Positions 31,467-39,706 are shown, counted from the stretch's first letter. The stretch: 64,000 nucleotides of DNA from JAITVB01 sp031553805 (GCA_031553805.1 JAVBLC010000002.1:248001-312000), one strand, 5' to 3'. Program-made: numbers and translations. Notes: generated from the letters alone by a model not told the origin.

Positions 31467-32408
31467 ATGATTGCGTCCCCAAGCTATCCGACCATTACCG
31501 ACGCCCCTGCGCAGGAGCGCTTTCCGAGGATGCGTTTCTACGACGCGGCCCGGTTGCCGTGGTGTCCGTTGGCGATGTCCGGCGGCTCGCGCTGGGAGGG
31601 CCAGACGGCGACCGACGGGATGATCGTGGCCATGATGTCGGGTGAGATCACCGCCACCACGAGCAATGAGCGGCAGCCAGTCCGCGGGGGGCGGATGATC
31701 CTCATTCCTCCGGACACGGCCTACACGCTCGAAAGCCCCGGCCCGGCCCAAGCGATGGCCTGCACGATTACCAGCGATAGCCTGTCCGGTTATCTTTTCC
31801 GGGCGAATCAGCCGATCGTCACCGCCTCGCTCGACCCGCTGTCTGCTTTCCGCACCCTGCCGTTCGGGCGTCAGTTGGGTGGGGTGATCGCACAGACCCA
31901 AAGCTACATCAACCGGGGCCTGGGCACCGAAACGCTCCTGGCGATCAAGCAGCAGGAGTTCTTCTGTCTGCTATCCTCCGTTTACACGCCGGAAGAGTTA
32001 ACGGCTTTCCTGGCGCCGATGCTGGGGGGGGAGGTGGAATTCCGGACCCTGGTGTCGGAACATTGGTTTGAGGCGGGCAATGTGCAGCGGCTGGCCAACC
32101 GGCTGGGCCTTTCGACGTCGGGCTTTATCAAGAAATTCCACCGGGTGTACGGCCAGCCGCCCTACCAATGGATGCAGGAGCGGAAGGCGGAGTTGGTGCT
32201 GCGCGAAGTCAGGGCGGGCGGCACTCCGCTCAAGGGGATCGCACACCGGTACGGATTTCGCTCGTATCAGCATTTTTCGGATTTTTGCAAGCGTTATTTC
32301 GGCGCTCGGCCGACCGACCTGCGGAATTGTCAGGGCGAGGCCACGGCTGCCCGAGCCAAGGCCCGGCGACACAATCCGATACCCTCGAAAATAAATAATT
32401 CAGTTTAG
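31467..32408 (+). CDS. AraC family transcriptional regulator
   Basis: This 313-residue DNA-binding protein has an N-terminal sensor-like cupin region (MILIPPDTAYTLESPGPAQA) and a C-terminal AraC domain from about residue 195, with two helix-turn-helix units (VQRLANRLGLSTSGFIKKFH; GIAHRYGFRSYQHFSDFCKR). It directly follows the fimbrial genes on the same strand and is a candidate regulator of them. Its last codons (PSKINNSV) are supplied by a 95-base repeat that recurs at 58110, so the natural C-terminus may have been altered by insertion of that element. Confidence 0.85.
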   Translation: MIASPSYPTITDAPAQERFPRMRFYDAARLPWCPLAMSGGSRWEGQTATDGMIVAMMSGEITATTSNERQPVRGGRMILIPPDTAYTLESPGPAQAMACTITSDSLSGYLFRANQPIVTASLDPLSAFRTLPFGRQLGGVIAQTQSYINRGLGTETLLAIKQQEFFCLLSSVYTPEELTAFLAPMLGGEVEFRTLVSEHWFEAGNVQRLANRLGLSTSGFIKKFHRVYGQPPYQWMQERKAELVLREVRAGGTPLKGIAHRYGFRSYQHFSDFCKRYFGARPTDLRNCQGEATAARAKARRHNPIPSKINNSV

Positions 32409-32475
32409 CACATCAGGGCTGGCTTGCTGACAACGATTGATTGAAAAATATCCCCCGTCGCTGGGCTTTTTATTT
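32381..32475 (+). repeat. 95-base dispersed repeat, copy 1
   Basis: This copy begins ACCCTCGAAAATAAATAATT and ends CTGGGCTTTTTATTT. It matches 58110-58204 over its full length with about six differences and no gaps. It overlaps the end of the araC-type gene. Its A/T-rich ends are roughly inverted (AAAATAAAT against TTTTTATTT), as in a small MITE-like element. Confidence 0.85.
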
Positions 32476-32955
32476 GATTTTCATCGGAGCGTGAAGACAG
32501 CCGGAATACCCGGAGCCTACCGGGCGAAGATTGAATTGAAGGTTAAGCCTGACTGAAGTTTCCATCTGGCGAATAGATACCCAAGGTTGTATTTCTTTTG
32601 CCCGGCGGGAATCTGCGAAAAACGAGTAAGCATGTATTTGCGAAACGTCGTTTAAAAAAACAGGCGTGAATTCGCGACTTTCCTTCCGCGCAACATTCTC
32701 CAAAATGTCATTATTCTCAAACGTAAAGCATGGTCGCGTGGCGATCATTGTGCTGAAAGTCTGGCTGTTTGCTCTGTCTTGCTGCCGATTGAAAGTTATC
32801 AGATACATTGGCTACTTTCGTTGTATGGCAGACAAAGAAAAGTAGTGACGCAATAACGATCGAGCAAAACCTCGAACCGTTAAAATTACAACGAGATAAA
32901 TTCGTTATCTAAAGACAAAAAAGAGCGGTTTTCAGTAAAGAAAACCGCTCCGAGG
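32476..32955. other. Gene-free gap with a decayed repeat
   Basis: A 112-codon open frame on the minus strand (32470-32808) has no recognised motif and overlaps repeat sequence, so I do not call it. Positions 32811-32890 hold a degenerate relative of the hairpin repeat at 7901-7978. The rest is unremarkable up to the terminator at 32923. Confidence 0.5.
32923..32950 (-). terminator. Native tRNA-Glu terminator, displaced by the element
   Basis: GAGCGGTTTTC/GAAAACCGCTC forms a perfect 11-base stem with a T-run when read on the minus strand. It lies just beyond the left att copy, where the tRNA-Glu transcript would have ended before integration. Confidence 0.75.
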
Positions 32956-32966
32956 TGTAGCCCATA
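32956..32966. repeat. att copy, left
   Basis: TGTAGCCCATA is identical to the tRNA-Glu 3' end at 40714-40724. Only these 11 bases are shared, so the recombination core is short. Confidence 0.8.
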
Positions 32967-33100
32967 TGAGGTTTGAAATATGCATCTCTGGGCTATCTTG
33001 TAATGTGCTTTTGGTTAATACAAAACGGGGATAATGCAAATATAATCAATATTTTGTGATTGCAAATTAAATCGAGGTTAATTGCAAATAATTTCAATTT

Positions 33101-33140
33101 GTGGTGCGAGTGTGGTGCAAGTTTATTATATTTGCACCAC
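33101..33140 (+). promoter_or_regulatory. Integrase arm-type sites and promoter region
   Basis: Two GTGGTGC units in tandem (33101-33125) recur at 40639-40663 with two differences, and TTTGCACCAC at 33131-33140 is an inverted unit. A TATATTTG -7 box overlaps this stretch at about 33127-33134, so integrase binding here may also repress its own gene. Confidence 0.65.
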
Positions 33141-33158
33141 GGAAATAAATAATTGACT

Positions 33159-34481
33159 ATGGCAACCGTTACAGCATTCGTACGCACCACTAAGAAAAAA
33201 GCCGACCGGGCAAATGTTCGCTTCCGTCTACGGGATGGTCGGGATATTCAGCTATTCCACAAAAGCGAGATTGAGGTAAATCCGACTCTTTGGGATGACG
33301 CCAAACAGGAGATCAAAGCGAAAGTTGTTTTCGATGCCGACGAGCGGTTAAAGATCAGTACGGATGTAGCTGACCGCAAAAACGCCATCCTTCGGTTATA
33401 CAACGCAGCCGCGGACAAAGGTGCGTTAACATCTGAATGGCTGGAAACGGAGATCGACAAATGCCTGCATCCTGAAAAATACGACATCGGCGAAAGGCCA
33501 CAAACTTTCTTTGAAGTTTTTACCGAGTTTTTGGGACAGCGGAAAGTTTCAGAAATTCGACTTCGGGCGTTTCGTGTCGATTTCCGTGCATTAAAACGGT
33601 TTGAGATGTACGAACAATTAGTCGGAAAAGTATCTTTCCAGCTATCACTCGACACGATCACGCCGGACATATTGCGGGACTTTGAAGAATTCCTGCGAAA
33701 TGAATATCTGTTTGCAGAAAAATACCCGTCAATCTATGAAGCCGTTCCCGAAAGTCGTACACCTCAACCCAGAGGACAAAATACCATTAACGGAATTCTT
33801 ATCCGAATTCGAACGTTTTTTATTTGGGCTGTAGATTCAGGTAAAACCGCAAATAATCCATTCCGTAAATTCAAGATCGAAGAATGTGTATACGGTACGC
33901 CCTTTTATATATCGATCGACGAGCGAAACCGGCTATATCAAACCAACCTCACCCGGCATCCACATTTGGCGGTACAGCGAGATATTTTCGTATTCCAATG
34001 CTTAATCGGGTGCAGGGTGGGCGACCTCTACAAAATGACACGGGCCAACATAATCAACGGCGCAATAGAGTATATCCCGAGAAAGACAAAGGACGGGCGG
34101 CCGGTTACAGTGCGTGTGCCGCTCAATTCGATAGCTAAAGAGATCCTTGCGAAGTATTCTGACACCGGCGGCAGGTTGCTGCCGTATATCTCGGAACAGA
34201 AATATAATATAGCGATCAAGCGGATATTTCTTGCCGCGCGATTGAGTCGCCCGGTTACAATTATCAACCCCACGACACGGGAGCCGAAGATTAGGCCGCT
34301 GAATGAGATCGCATCGTCGCACCTTGCCCGCCGGTGCTTCGTTGGGAATTTGTATAAACAGGTGAAAGACCCTAATTTGGTGGGTGCTTTGTCCGGACAC
34401 AAAGAGGGGTCACAAGCATTTGCCCGCTACCGGGAGATCGACGAACAGATGAAAACGGAACTTGTAAAAATGTTGGAGTGA
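33159..34481 (+). CDS. int: Tyrosine recombinase (integrase)
   Basis: This integrase catalyses site-specific insertion and excision of the element at tRNA-Glu. The 440-residue protein has an N-terminal arm-binding domain (VTAFVRTTKKKADRANVRFR), a SAM-like core-binding domain (about 115-230; TFFEVFTEFLGQRKVSEIRL) and a catalytic domain with Arg286 (GCRVGDLYKM), His388-x-x-Arg391 (SSHLARR), His414 (SGHKEG) and Tyr424. All key residues are present, so it should be active. I chose the ATG at 33159; a TTG at 33153 is less likely. The next gene overlaps its stop by one base. Confidence 0.95.
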   Translation: MATVTAFVRTTKKKADRANVRFRLRDGRDIQLFHKSEIEVNPTLWDDAKQEIKAKVVFDADERLKISTDVADRKNAILRLYNAAADKGALTSEWLETEIDKCLHPEKYDIGERPQTFFEVFTEFLGQRKVSEIRLRAFRVDFRALKRFEMYEQLVGKVSFQLSLDTITPDILRDFEEFLRNEYLFAEKYPSIYEAVPESRTPQPRGQNTINGILIRIRTFFIWAVDSGKTANNPFRKFKIEECVYGTPFYISIDERNRLYQTNLTRHPHLAVQRDIFVFQCLIGCRVGDLYKMTRANIINGAIEYIPRKTKDGRPVTVRVPLNSIAKEILAKYSDTGGRLLPYISEQKYNIAIKRIFLAARLSRPVTIINPTTREPKIRPLNEIASSHLARRCFVGNLYKQVKDPNLVGALSGHKEGSQAFARYREIDEQMKTELVKMLE

Positions 34482-35866
34482 TGGGGGATATTACGACCGC
34501 TGATAAAATTAGCAGGGAACTTGATCTAATCCGTTTCCTTTTCGAATTACAGCTATCCGTTAAGCACGATTCGAGGGTCAGGCCTATTGCGTTCGACGGT
34601 GATGGCAATCCGACACCCGGGCGATTTATGCCTAATTTTATGGTCCACTCCGAAGTCGAACTGTTCAATGTCCAGGCATTCAAAGATGAGTTTACAACGC
34701 GTTTTGAAACGGCAACCAATCACGCCCTCATTATTAATCAATCGGCGGCGATCAAACAGAAGGCGGCGGATATTTTAGGTTATATCGCATGGCATTGGGA
34801 TATTGATAATCCGAAAGTTAAAGACTGCAACGAATGGCGCAGTAGGACAGGGGGTTATGATAAGTATCTTGGCGATATTCTGATTTATGGCAGTTTAACC
34901 GTAGGTGGAGTGTTTTATGAAAGGCATCAAGACCTTACAACCATTGCGAGAAACCCAAATGCGTATAAGTTTCATCATCTCACTACAAATGACGAATTAC
35001 GTGCTGTATGTCAGGGTATTGTCGATTTTATAAACATCCTAACTCCTATGGACCTTACAAAACCAAACATCCAAACTACCAGCACTATACAAGAAGGGCC
35101 AGTAGAGGTTGACAAAATCCAATTTGAAGTGATGATTGCAGACATCAATAGCAATTGTAGGAGTATTGACTATGTTAAGAGATGCCTTGACAAAACCTTT
35201 AATAAACAATTAGGAGCGATCCGCACTCTTGGTTTGGCAACAGACGAGAAACCCACCGAGGAGATAGAACAATACGAAGAATTCCAAATGCCAGGCAAGG
35301 GAGGTGAAATAACAACATGGTGGAGTAAAAAACCGCTCAAGAATCCAAGCCTTGCGAGTAAGGTGTTCCCATATTTTAAGTTTATGCTGGAGAACGTTAG
35401 TGATTATTACTGCTCGCGGGATTCGATTAATGAAATCAAATCACCCGCCGATAAAATTGTCGCCGAGTGGATTGCCGAAAAGGCGAAAGAGTATGCCGAC
35501 CCTATTGCTCCACAATCACCACAAGCAAGCACATCCACTAACGAAGTCGATGCAGATGAAGGTGTTGATTATGAGAACGCAATAGAGAGTTTAAGTGCGT
35601 ATCTATCAGGTGTGAGCGCAAGTGATTTTAAGCATATTGTCGAACATAAAAAATTACAAACAGGAGCAAGTAAAGTGAAATGGATTGGGAACCGAGTTAA
35701 TGCCTGGAGATTCCAGAAATATTTATCTTGGAGTGTCAAAATATTTAATTCTATATTTGAAATGCACGACAATAACCCATTACGTGCAAATGATAAAGAC
35801 AAAAAAGGGATAACGGACAATCCCGGCGTGTGCAAAACGTTAAAAGAACTTTCTTTAGGCTCATAA
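34481..35866 (+). CDS. Unrecognised 461-residue element protein
   Basis: I do not recognise this protein. It starts at an ATG overlapping the integrase stop (TGATG), so the two are translationally coupled. It is soluble, with no signal or membrane segment. The middle is rich in charged and polar residues (about 200-300), and a Pro/Ser/Thr-rich linker lies near residue 345-365. The C-terminal 100 residues (SASDFKHIVEHKKLQTGASK; WRFQKYLSWSVKIFNSIFEM) form a separate helical domain. Coupling to the integrase suggests a role in element control or replication. A terminator follows 27 bases after the stop. Confidence 0.6.
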   Translation: MGDITTADKISRELDLIRFLFELQLSVKHDSRVRPIAFDGDGNPTPGRFMPNFMVHSEVELFNVQAFKDEFTTRFETATNHALIINQSAAIKQKAADILGYIAWHWDIDNPKVKDCNEWRSRTGGYDKYLGDILIYGSLTVGGVFYERHQDLTTIARNPNAYKFHHLTTNDELRAVCQGIVDFINILTPMDLTKPNIQTTSTIQEGPVEVDKIQFEVMIADINSNCRSIDYVKRCLDKTFNKQLGAIRTLGLATDEKPTEEIEQYEEFQMPGKGGEITTWWSKKPLKNPSLASKVFPYFKFMLENVSDYYCSRDSINEIKSPADKIVAEWIAEKAKEYADPIAPQSPQASTSTNEVDADEGVDYENAIESLSAYLSGVSASDFKHIVEHKKLQTGASKVKWIGNRVNAWRFQKYLSWSVKIFNSIFEMHDNNPLRANDKDKKGITDNPGVCKTLKELSLGS

Positions 35867-35869
35867 TTT

Positions 35870-36052
35870 TTCCGACACCTCCGACACCTCGCAAAGCCCC
35901 TTTTTAGGGGCTTTTTTATTTCTCAATCCGATACTTTCCGATACTTTCCGACATTGTGGTGTCGGATTTCTGTGCTGTATTTCAGTTAGTTGCACGGTAT
36001 TCAGTGTCTATATTTGTCCTGGCAAGCAACCGATAGACTGCGCAGCTATCGG
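35870..36052. repeat. Iteron-like repeats and palindromes
   Basis: Two CCGACACCT units flank the start of the terminator (35873-35889). Three units of CCGATACTTT type follow (about 35929-35955) and lead into the palindrome CCGACA-TTGTGG-TGTCGG. A second palindrome, CCGATAG/CTATCGG, is at about 36030-36052, with a TATATTTG -7 box at about 36011. Such clusters often bind replication initiators or excisionases. The excisionase-like gene begins at 36081. Confidence 0.55.
35893..35917 (+). terminator. Terminator after int operon
   Basis: AAGCCCC/GGGGCTT is a stem with a T-rich loop and a run of six Ts. Confidence 0.85.
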
Positions 36053-36080
36053 GGAAAGCTAAAAGTTAATTCTTATCGAA

Positions 36081-36383
36081 ATGAACTTTCACAAATTAAT
36101 CAACACTGGGGCAAGTATAAGTCTGACTATCGGAGCGAATGACCTCCGAGAATTTGCCCAGACCATTGCCGCCAAGACACGGCAAGAAATCGAGCAGGAA
36201 ATAGCCGAGAACAAATCAGAGGCTTACTACACTGCAGATCGGGTTAGCGAAATCTTTAGCGTTGACCGTACTACTCTCTGGAGGTGGGCCAAGCGCTCTT
36301 ACCTCGTTCCGATCAAGGTGGGCGGCCTTATCCGTTACCGTAAATCGGATGTAGATCGAATCCTTAACCATGGCAAAAAGTAA
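36081..36383 (+). CDS. Excisionase-like helix-turn-helix protein
   Basis: This 100-residue protein has a MerR/Xis-type helix-turn-helix in its second half (EAYYTADRVSEIFSVDRTTL, then WRWAKRSYLVPIKVGG), the pattern of the 'helix-turn-helix domain, excisionase family' group. It may direct excision or act as an element regulator binding the iteron-like repeats just upstream. The N-terminal part is helical (FAQTIAAKTRQEIEQEIAEN). It is the first gene of a short operon that continues at 36395. Confidence 0.78.
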   Translation: MNFHKLINTGASISLTIGANDLREFAQTIAAKTRQEIEQEIAENKSEAYYTADRVSEIFSVDRTTLWRWAKRSYLVPIKVGGLIRYRKSDVDRILNHGKK

Positions 36384-36394
36384 GGAGGAGAGGT

Positions 36395-36790
36395 ATGAAA
36401 ACAAAAAGCGCCGCCCCCGTCGTAAACGACAAGAACGGCACCGGTGTGAGAGCTGGTAACAAAGGTAGTAATTATTTCGGTCCAATCAAAAGGCCCATTG
36501 CCGCAACTTCGACTCAACGGGAGGCATACGCCGAAACCGAACAATTACGCCTCGGTGAAAGCCGCCTTCTCCGTCTCTTTTTCGAAACTTATCCTACGCG
36601 CGAAGTCTGCCGCCAGGATCTCGTCGAAGCCTTTAGGCTGATGAATAAACCGATCAATCATGTCACGCGCATGGTATACGACGCCATGGTGGCCGGTTGG
36701 CTAGAGGTGAAAAGGACGGGAATATCTCCCTACTCCGGAAGGACTGTGCAATTCTTGGGACTTGTTAAGCCTGAAAGCGATGGGCGCTGA
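36395..36790 (+). CDS. Unrecognised winged-helix-like element protein
   Basis: I do not recognise this 131-residue protein. The N-terminal 45 residues are polar and probably disordered. The rest (RLLRLFFETYPTREVCRQDL, then INHVTRMVYDAMVAGWLEVK) has the spacing of a winged-helix DNA-binding domain. It lies 11 bases after the excisionase-like gene and overlaps the start of the next gene by 11 bases, so the three are probably one operon. A role in replication or regulation of the element is likely but unproven. Confidence 0.55.
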   Translation: MKTKSAAPVVNDKNGTGVRAGNKGSNYFGPIKRPIAATSTQREAYAETEQLRLGESRLLRLFFETYPTREVCRQDLVEAFRLMNKPINHVTRMVYDAMVAGWLEVKRTGISPYSGRTVQFLGLVKPESDGR

Positions 36791-37232
36791 TGGATGGATT
36801 AGCCTTCACCGGAAGTTTCTCGAATGGGAATGGTACACGGATTTGCCTACAAAAAGCCTTGCGATCCACTATCTGCTAAAAGCCAATCACAAGGCCAACA
36901 AGTGGAAAGGGATCGAGATAGAAGCCGGCCAATTTGTGACAAGCCGGGCGACACTCGCCAAAGAAACCGGCCTCTCGATAAAACAGATAAGAACCGCAGA
37001 GCAACATTTGGAAAACACCGGATTTTCGGCAAGCAAAAGGACAAACAAATATTCGATTGTAACCATTTGTAATTATGCATCTTATCAATGCCTGGAAATT
37101 GTCGAAAGGCAAGCAGAGCGGCAGTCAAGGGGCAAACAAAGGGCAACAAACAATAATGATAATAATATTAATAAGAAATATACTGATAATTTCGAGGTGT
37201 TTTTTGAGCAGTATCAGCAGCCTGGCCGATGA
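36780..37232 (+). CDS. Phage-type replication protein, N-terminal wHTH, short
   Basis: Residues 1-95 match the winged-helix start of phage and element replication organisers (WISLHRKFLEWEWYTDLPTK; GQFVTSRATLAKETGLSIKQ). The protein then turns into an Asn/Lys-rich linker (NNNDNNINKKYTDNFEVFF) and stops at 150 residues, without the DnaD-like domain usual after this linker. It is therefore short or cut. The ATG at 36780 overlaps the preceding gene. A neighbouring frame continues as a 25-residue peptide (about 37204-37281), which may be the remains of the lost C-terminus. Confidence 0.65.
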   Translation: MGADGWISLHRKFLEWEWYTDLPTKSLAIHYLLKANHKANKWKGIEIEAGQFVTSRATLAKETGLSIKQIRTAEQHLENTGFSASKRTNKYSIVTICNYASYQCLEIVERQAERQSRGKQRATNNNDNNINKKYTDNFEVFFEQYQQPGR

Positions 37233-37277
37233 GCAATTAAATCACCTCATTGAAGAACTCACTAAAAGCATAGAACA

Positions 37278-37478
37278 ATGAGAATTGCAATCACACGGGA
37301 GACGAAGATAAAATTGCTTCAAGCCCTCACGGACGGTGTGTTTGATACGGAACTCTTTCCGGGGCAGGCAGTATTGGGCAATGTCCAAAATCACAAAGTG
37401 ATCTTTGAGAATTGCCGCAAACGAAAGGAGGATGAGCTGGAAGCCACGCCGTCGGCAGATGAGAAAGCCACCCGTTAG
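37278..37478 (+). CDS. Small unknown element protein
   Basis: I do not recognise this 66-residue protein. It is soluble, and the first half forms a predicted helix (ITRETKIKLLQALTDGVFDT). Its ATG overlaps the stop of a short frame just upstream (ATGA). Its stop codon lies inside the stem of a terminator (37467-37490). It is the last gene of the plus-strand operon that begins with the excisionase-like gene. Confidence 0.5.
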   Translation: MRIAITRETKIKLLQALTDGVFDTELFPGQAVLGNVQNHKVIFENCRKRKEDELEATPSADEKATR

Positions 37479-37494
37479 GGTGGCTATTCTTTTG
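37467..37494 (+). terminator. Terminator of the replication-like operon
   Basis: AGCCACC/GGTGGCT with a short loop and a T-rich tail overlaps the final codons and stop of the 66-residue gene. Confidence 0.75.
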
Positions 37495-37590
37495 GGCACT
37501 TATCGCAAATTGCGACCGGTTATTCGTCGCCGGCACCGGATCTGGCCTATCGTTTAAGATCACAAATCGTGATCTTGCATTGAATCGCAG

Positions 37591-38601
37591 TTATTTTTTG
37601 AGGGTTTTATCTATCAGTTTATCAAAATCTGAAATGTAGGAAGCGTCCTGAATAGGGCGGAATTTATTAAACTCTTTCTTTGCGTGGGTTTCGCCTTGCT
37701 CTTTCGACCGAGTGCCTTTGCCGACCAGTATGGCATAACCGTTCATTTTAAGAATGGCGTTTATTTGCCCAATCCATTCAGCCATCCGGATAGGCACACC
37801 CCGCCTAACCCGTAATTCAGCACTATCGAGGCATAAGCTGACCAACTGATTGAGCTCGCTCAACTCCTCGTGTGTCATATAGTTTTTGGCGATCTTAGTA
37901 TCGGTGAATTGAATTTTACCGCCTTTCTTGGAGTCTTTCCACGTCATCAGCCCCATATTAGGCAACTTATGATCGGCACGGGAAATGATGATTTCCGCCG
38001 CTGTCCGGCCGGTAACGGCATATTCAAGTTTGTTTTGAATACTGGAGTAAAATTCAATGGTTATCGGGGCCTTGCTATCATAGTCGATACTTTGGGCGTA
38101 AATGTCCGTCAGTTTCTGGTAGAACATACGCTCCGAGGCTCGTATCTCCCGGACACGCTCCAACAGTTCGGTAAAGTAGTCTTTGCCGAACATCTGGCCA
38201 CCCTGTTTCAGCCGTTCATCATCGAGCGCAAACCCCTTTATCATATACTCCCTGAGGATCTGTGTAGCCCAGATCCGGAACCGGGTAGCTTGAGCGGAAT
38301 TAACCCTATAACCGACCGAGATAATAGCATCAAGGTTATAATAGTTGGTTAGGTATTTCTTACCGTCGGAAGCAGTTGTTTCCATTTTGGAAATAACTGA
38401 ATCCTCAACGAGCTCACCATCCTCAAATATATTTTTCAGGTGCTTGCTGATAGCCGGCACCTCAACTCCGAATATCTCACTCATCCCCTTTTGGGTGGTC
38501 CAGATGGTTTCGGTTTCCCGATCTGCAATTACCTGCACTTTGGTAGTGCCGTCCTCGGAATTATAAAACAGAAAATCGGTGTATTTCTCAAGATCAGCCA
38601 T
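37591..38601 (-). CDS. RhuM family protein
   Basis: This 336-residue protein belongs to the RhuM ('virulence protein') family, found in pathogenicity islands and mobile elements. The biochemical role is unknown. Conserved blocks seen are TIWTTQKGMSEIFGVEVPAI (about 29-48), YYNLDAIISVGYRVNSAQAT (about 87-106) and FRIWATQILREYMIKGFALD (about 108-127). The N-terminus resembles phage antirepressor/KilA-type helix-turn-helix domains. It is on the opposite strand to the operon before it and stands alone, as accessory cargo usually does. Confidence 0.88.
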   Translation of the reverse strand: MADLEKYTDFLFYNSEDGTTKVQVIADRETETIWTTQKGMSEIFGVEVPAISKHLKNIFEDGELVEDSVISKMETTASDGKKYLTNYYNLDAIISVGYRVNSAQATRFRIWATQILREYMIKGFALDDERLKQGGQMFGKDYFTELLERVREIRASERMFYQKLTDIYAQSIDYDSKAPITIEFYSSIQNKLEYAVTGRTAAEIIISRADHKLPNMGLMTWKDSKKGGKIQFTDTKIAKNYMTHEELSELNQLVSLCLDSAELRVRRGVPIRMAEWIGQINAILKMNGYAILVGKGTRSKEQGETHAKKEFNKFRPIQDASYISDFDKLIDKTLKK

Positions 38602-38740
38602 AATCCTACTCTTTTCTTACTTTGATCTTACCACCAACAATAGGGGCAAGGAACTGCATTTGTTTTCGGTTCATCATCTGCAAAGCTATAAATTATTCTT
38701 TATTTCGGTTTAGTCGTGATGCTTACTTCGATTTTGTTAT

Positions 38741-38935
38741 CTACGAACAAGTGCTGGCAATCCACAAAATAAAAAAAAGCAGCAAAATTCCTCCTAGAAA
38801 GAGAAGCCCTATCTTCAGGTAGGTATTGACAACCAACTTACTTGTCTCCCAAAACATGCGCCCCTGACCTGCATCGGGATCAGCAAGGAAAATACCCACG
38901 GCAGCGCAAATCACTATTAATATGAATAGTGTCAT
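38741..38935 (-). CDS. Small two-helix membrane protein
   Basis: The function is unknown. This 64-residue protein has two hydrophobic segments: about 2-18 (TLFILIVICAAVGIFLA) and about 39-61 (LKIGLLFLGGILLLFFILWI), joined by a polar loop. It may sit in the inner membrane. It lies 12 bases downstream of the repressor gene on the same strand and is probably cotranscribed with it. Small membrane proteins next to repressors in phage-like elements can act in superinfection exclusion, which is only a possibility here. Confidence 0.55.
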   Translation of the reverse strand: MTLFILIVICAAVGIFLADPDAGQGRMFWETSKLVVNTYLKIGLLFLGGILLLFFILWIASTCS

Positions 38936-38947
38936 GTTAGCTGTCTT

Positions 38948-39202
38948 TTACTTATTCACTACCTCCGGATTCAACCTCAATGCCGCCCCACAATTCGGAC
39001 AAGTGAAGTTGCCGGCGGCGGGTTTTTCAAAAAGTTCCGTAAGCGACACTCCGAGTGCATCGGCAATTTGCTGTAATCGCTCTAAAGTAGGGTTTCCGCT
39101 CACGGATGCATATAGTGCCTGGTAAGTTATCCCAAGCCGTTTTTCTGCAAGAACCTGCATTGTAATCCCCTTTTCTTTACATAATTCCTGTATTCGTAGC
39201 AT
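38948..39202 (-). CDS. Cro/C1-type repressor with C-terminal zinc-ribbon-like motif
   Basis: This 84-residue helix-turn-helix protein is of the Xre type (CKEKGITMQVLAEKRLGITY, then LERLQQIADALGVSLTELFE). The C-terminus carries a single CPNCG knuckle, which could bind zinc through a dimer. It probably represses the divergent plus-strand promoter at 39309-39340. I chose the ATG at 39202; upstream in-frame residues lack the domain. It is preceded by a minus-strand TATCTTTG -7 box at 39226-39233. Confidence 0.82.
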   Translation of the reverse strand: MLRIQELCKEKGITMQVLAEKRLGITYQALYASVSGNPTLERLQQIADALGVSLTELFEKPAAGNFTCPNCGAALRLNPEVVNK

Positions 39203-39225
39203 AGCATTCAAATTATAGTTTGACA

Positions 39226-39233
39226 CAAAGATA
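39226..39233 (-). promoter_or_regulatory. -7 element for the repressor gene
   Basis: Read on the minus strand this is TATCTTTG. It is about 24 bases before the repressor ATG. The -33 box is not clear. Confidence 0.6.
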
Positions 39234-39308
39234 ATGTATATTTTCAAGGCAAATATATATTATACCATAAAAACATCAAAAAATAATTTGAATATTCTCA
39301 CTAAAAAA

Positions 39309-39340
39309 GTTGGTGAATTCAAAATAAGCATTTATATTTG
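39309..39340 (+). promoter_or_regulatory. Divergent promoter of the small-gene operon
   Basis: GTTG ends at 39312 and TATATTTG spans 39333-39340, with a 20-base spacer. It faces away from the repressor gene in a lambda-like divergent layout and would drive the genes from 39373 on. Confidence 0.75.
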
Positions 39341-39372
39341 CAGTATAAAAATAAAAGTAAACGTTGAATGCC

Positions 39373-39663
39373 ATGAAAGCAACAATCAACAAAAGCCAAT
39401 TAATGAAACGTGCCTGGGACATCTATCGGGGCAATAATCCCTATTCGGGAAACTTTTCGACGAGCCTCCGCCGGGCGTGGGAGGTTGAGAAAGACATCAT
39501 CCGCTATGCAGAAGAACAAGCCGAGAAAGCCGCGGAAAGGGCGCAAATGGGCACCGCCCGCAGAGAGGTTGGCAATTCCCCGGTCGGGATGTCGGAAGGC
39601 TATAATATGGCCGTGGCTGCATATTACAGCAATGCCACGGCCGGGACATACTTCGGGGACTAA
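39373..39663 (+). CDS. Small unknown element protein (Bacteroidetes mobile-element type)
   Basis: The function is unknown. This 96-residue soluble protein begins with ATINKSQLMKRAWDIYRGNN and FSTSLRRAWEVEK, a start that I recall in small proteins of Bacteroidetes plasmids and integrative elements. A charged helix follows (YAEEQAEKAAERAQMG). It is the first gene after the divergent promoter, so it is a likely early product controlled by the repressor. Confidence 0.6.
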   Translation: MKATINKSQLMKRAWDIYRGNNPYSGNFSTSLRRAWEVEKDIIRYAEEQAEKAAERAQMGTARREVGNSPVGMSEGYNMAVAAYYSNATAGTYFGD

Positions 39664-39706
39664 ACCCGTTTTACAGCAACCTACTTAATCATTAAAACCT
39701 ACGACT

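Noticed and set aside
32470..32808. 112-codon minus-strand frame after the AraC gene
   Set aside because: It overlaps the 95-base repeat, has no motif and no promoter; probably non-coding.
32956..32966. Second tRNA or tRNA pseudogene at the left att site
   Set aside because: Only 11 bases match the tRNA-Glu 3' end; no T arm or other tRNA element is present. It is an att duplication.
37204..37281. 25-codon peptide as a separate gene
   Set aside because: It would need a TTG start inside the preceding gene and has no recognisable features; more likely the remains of the truncated replication protein.
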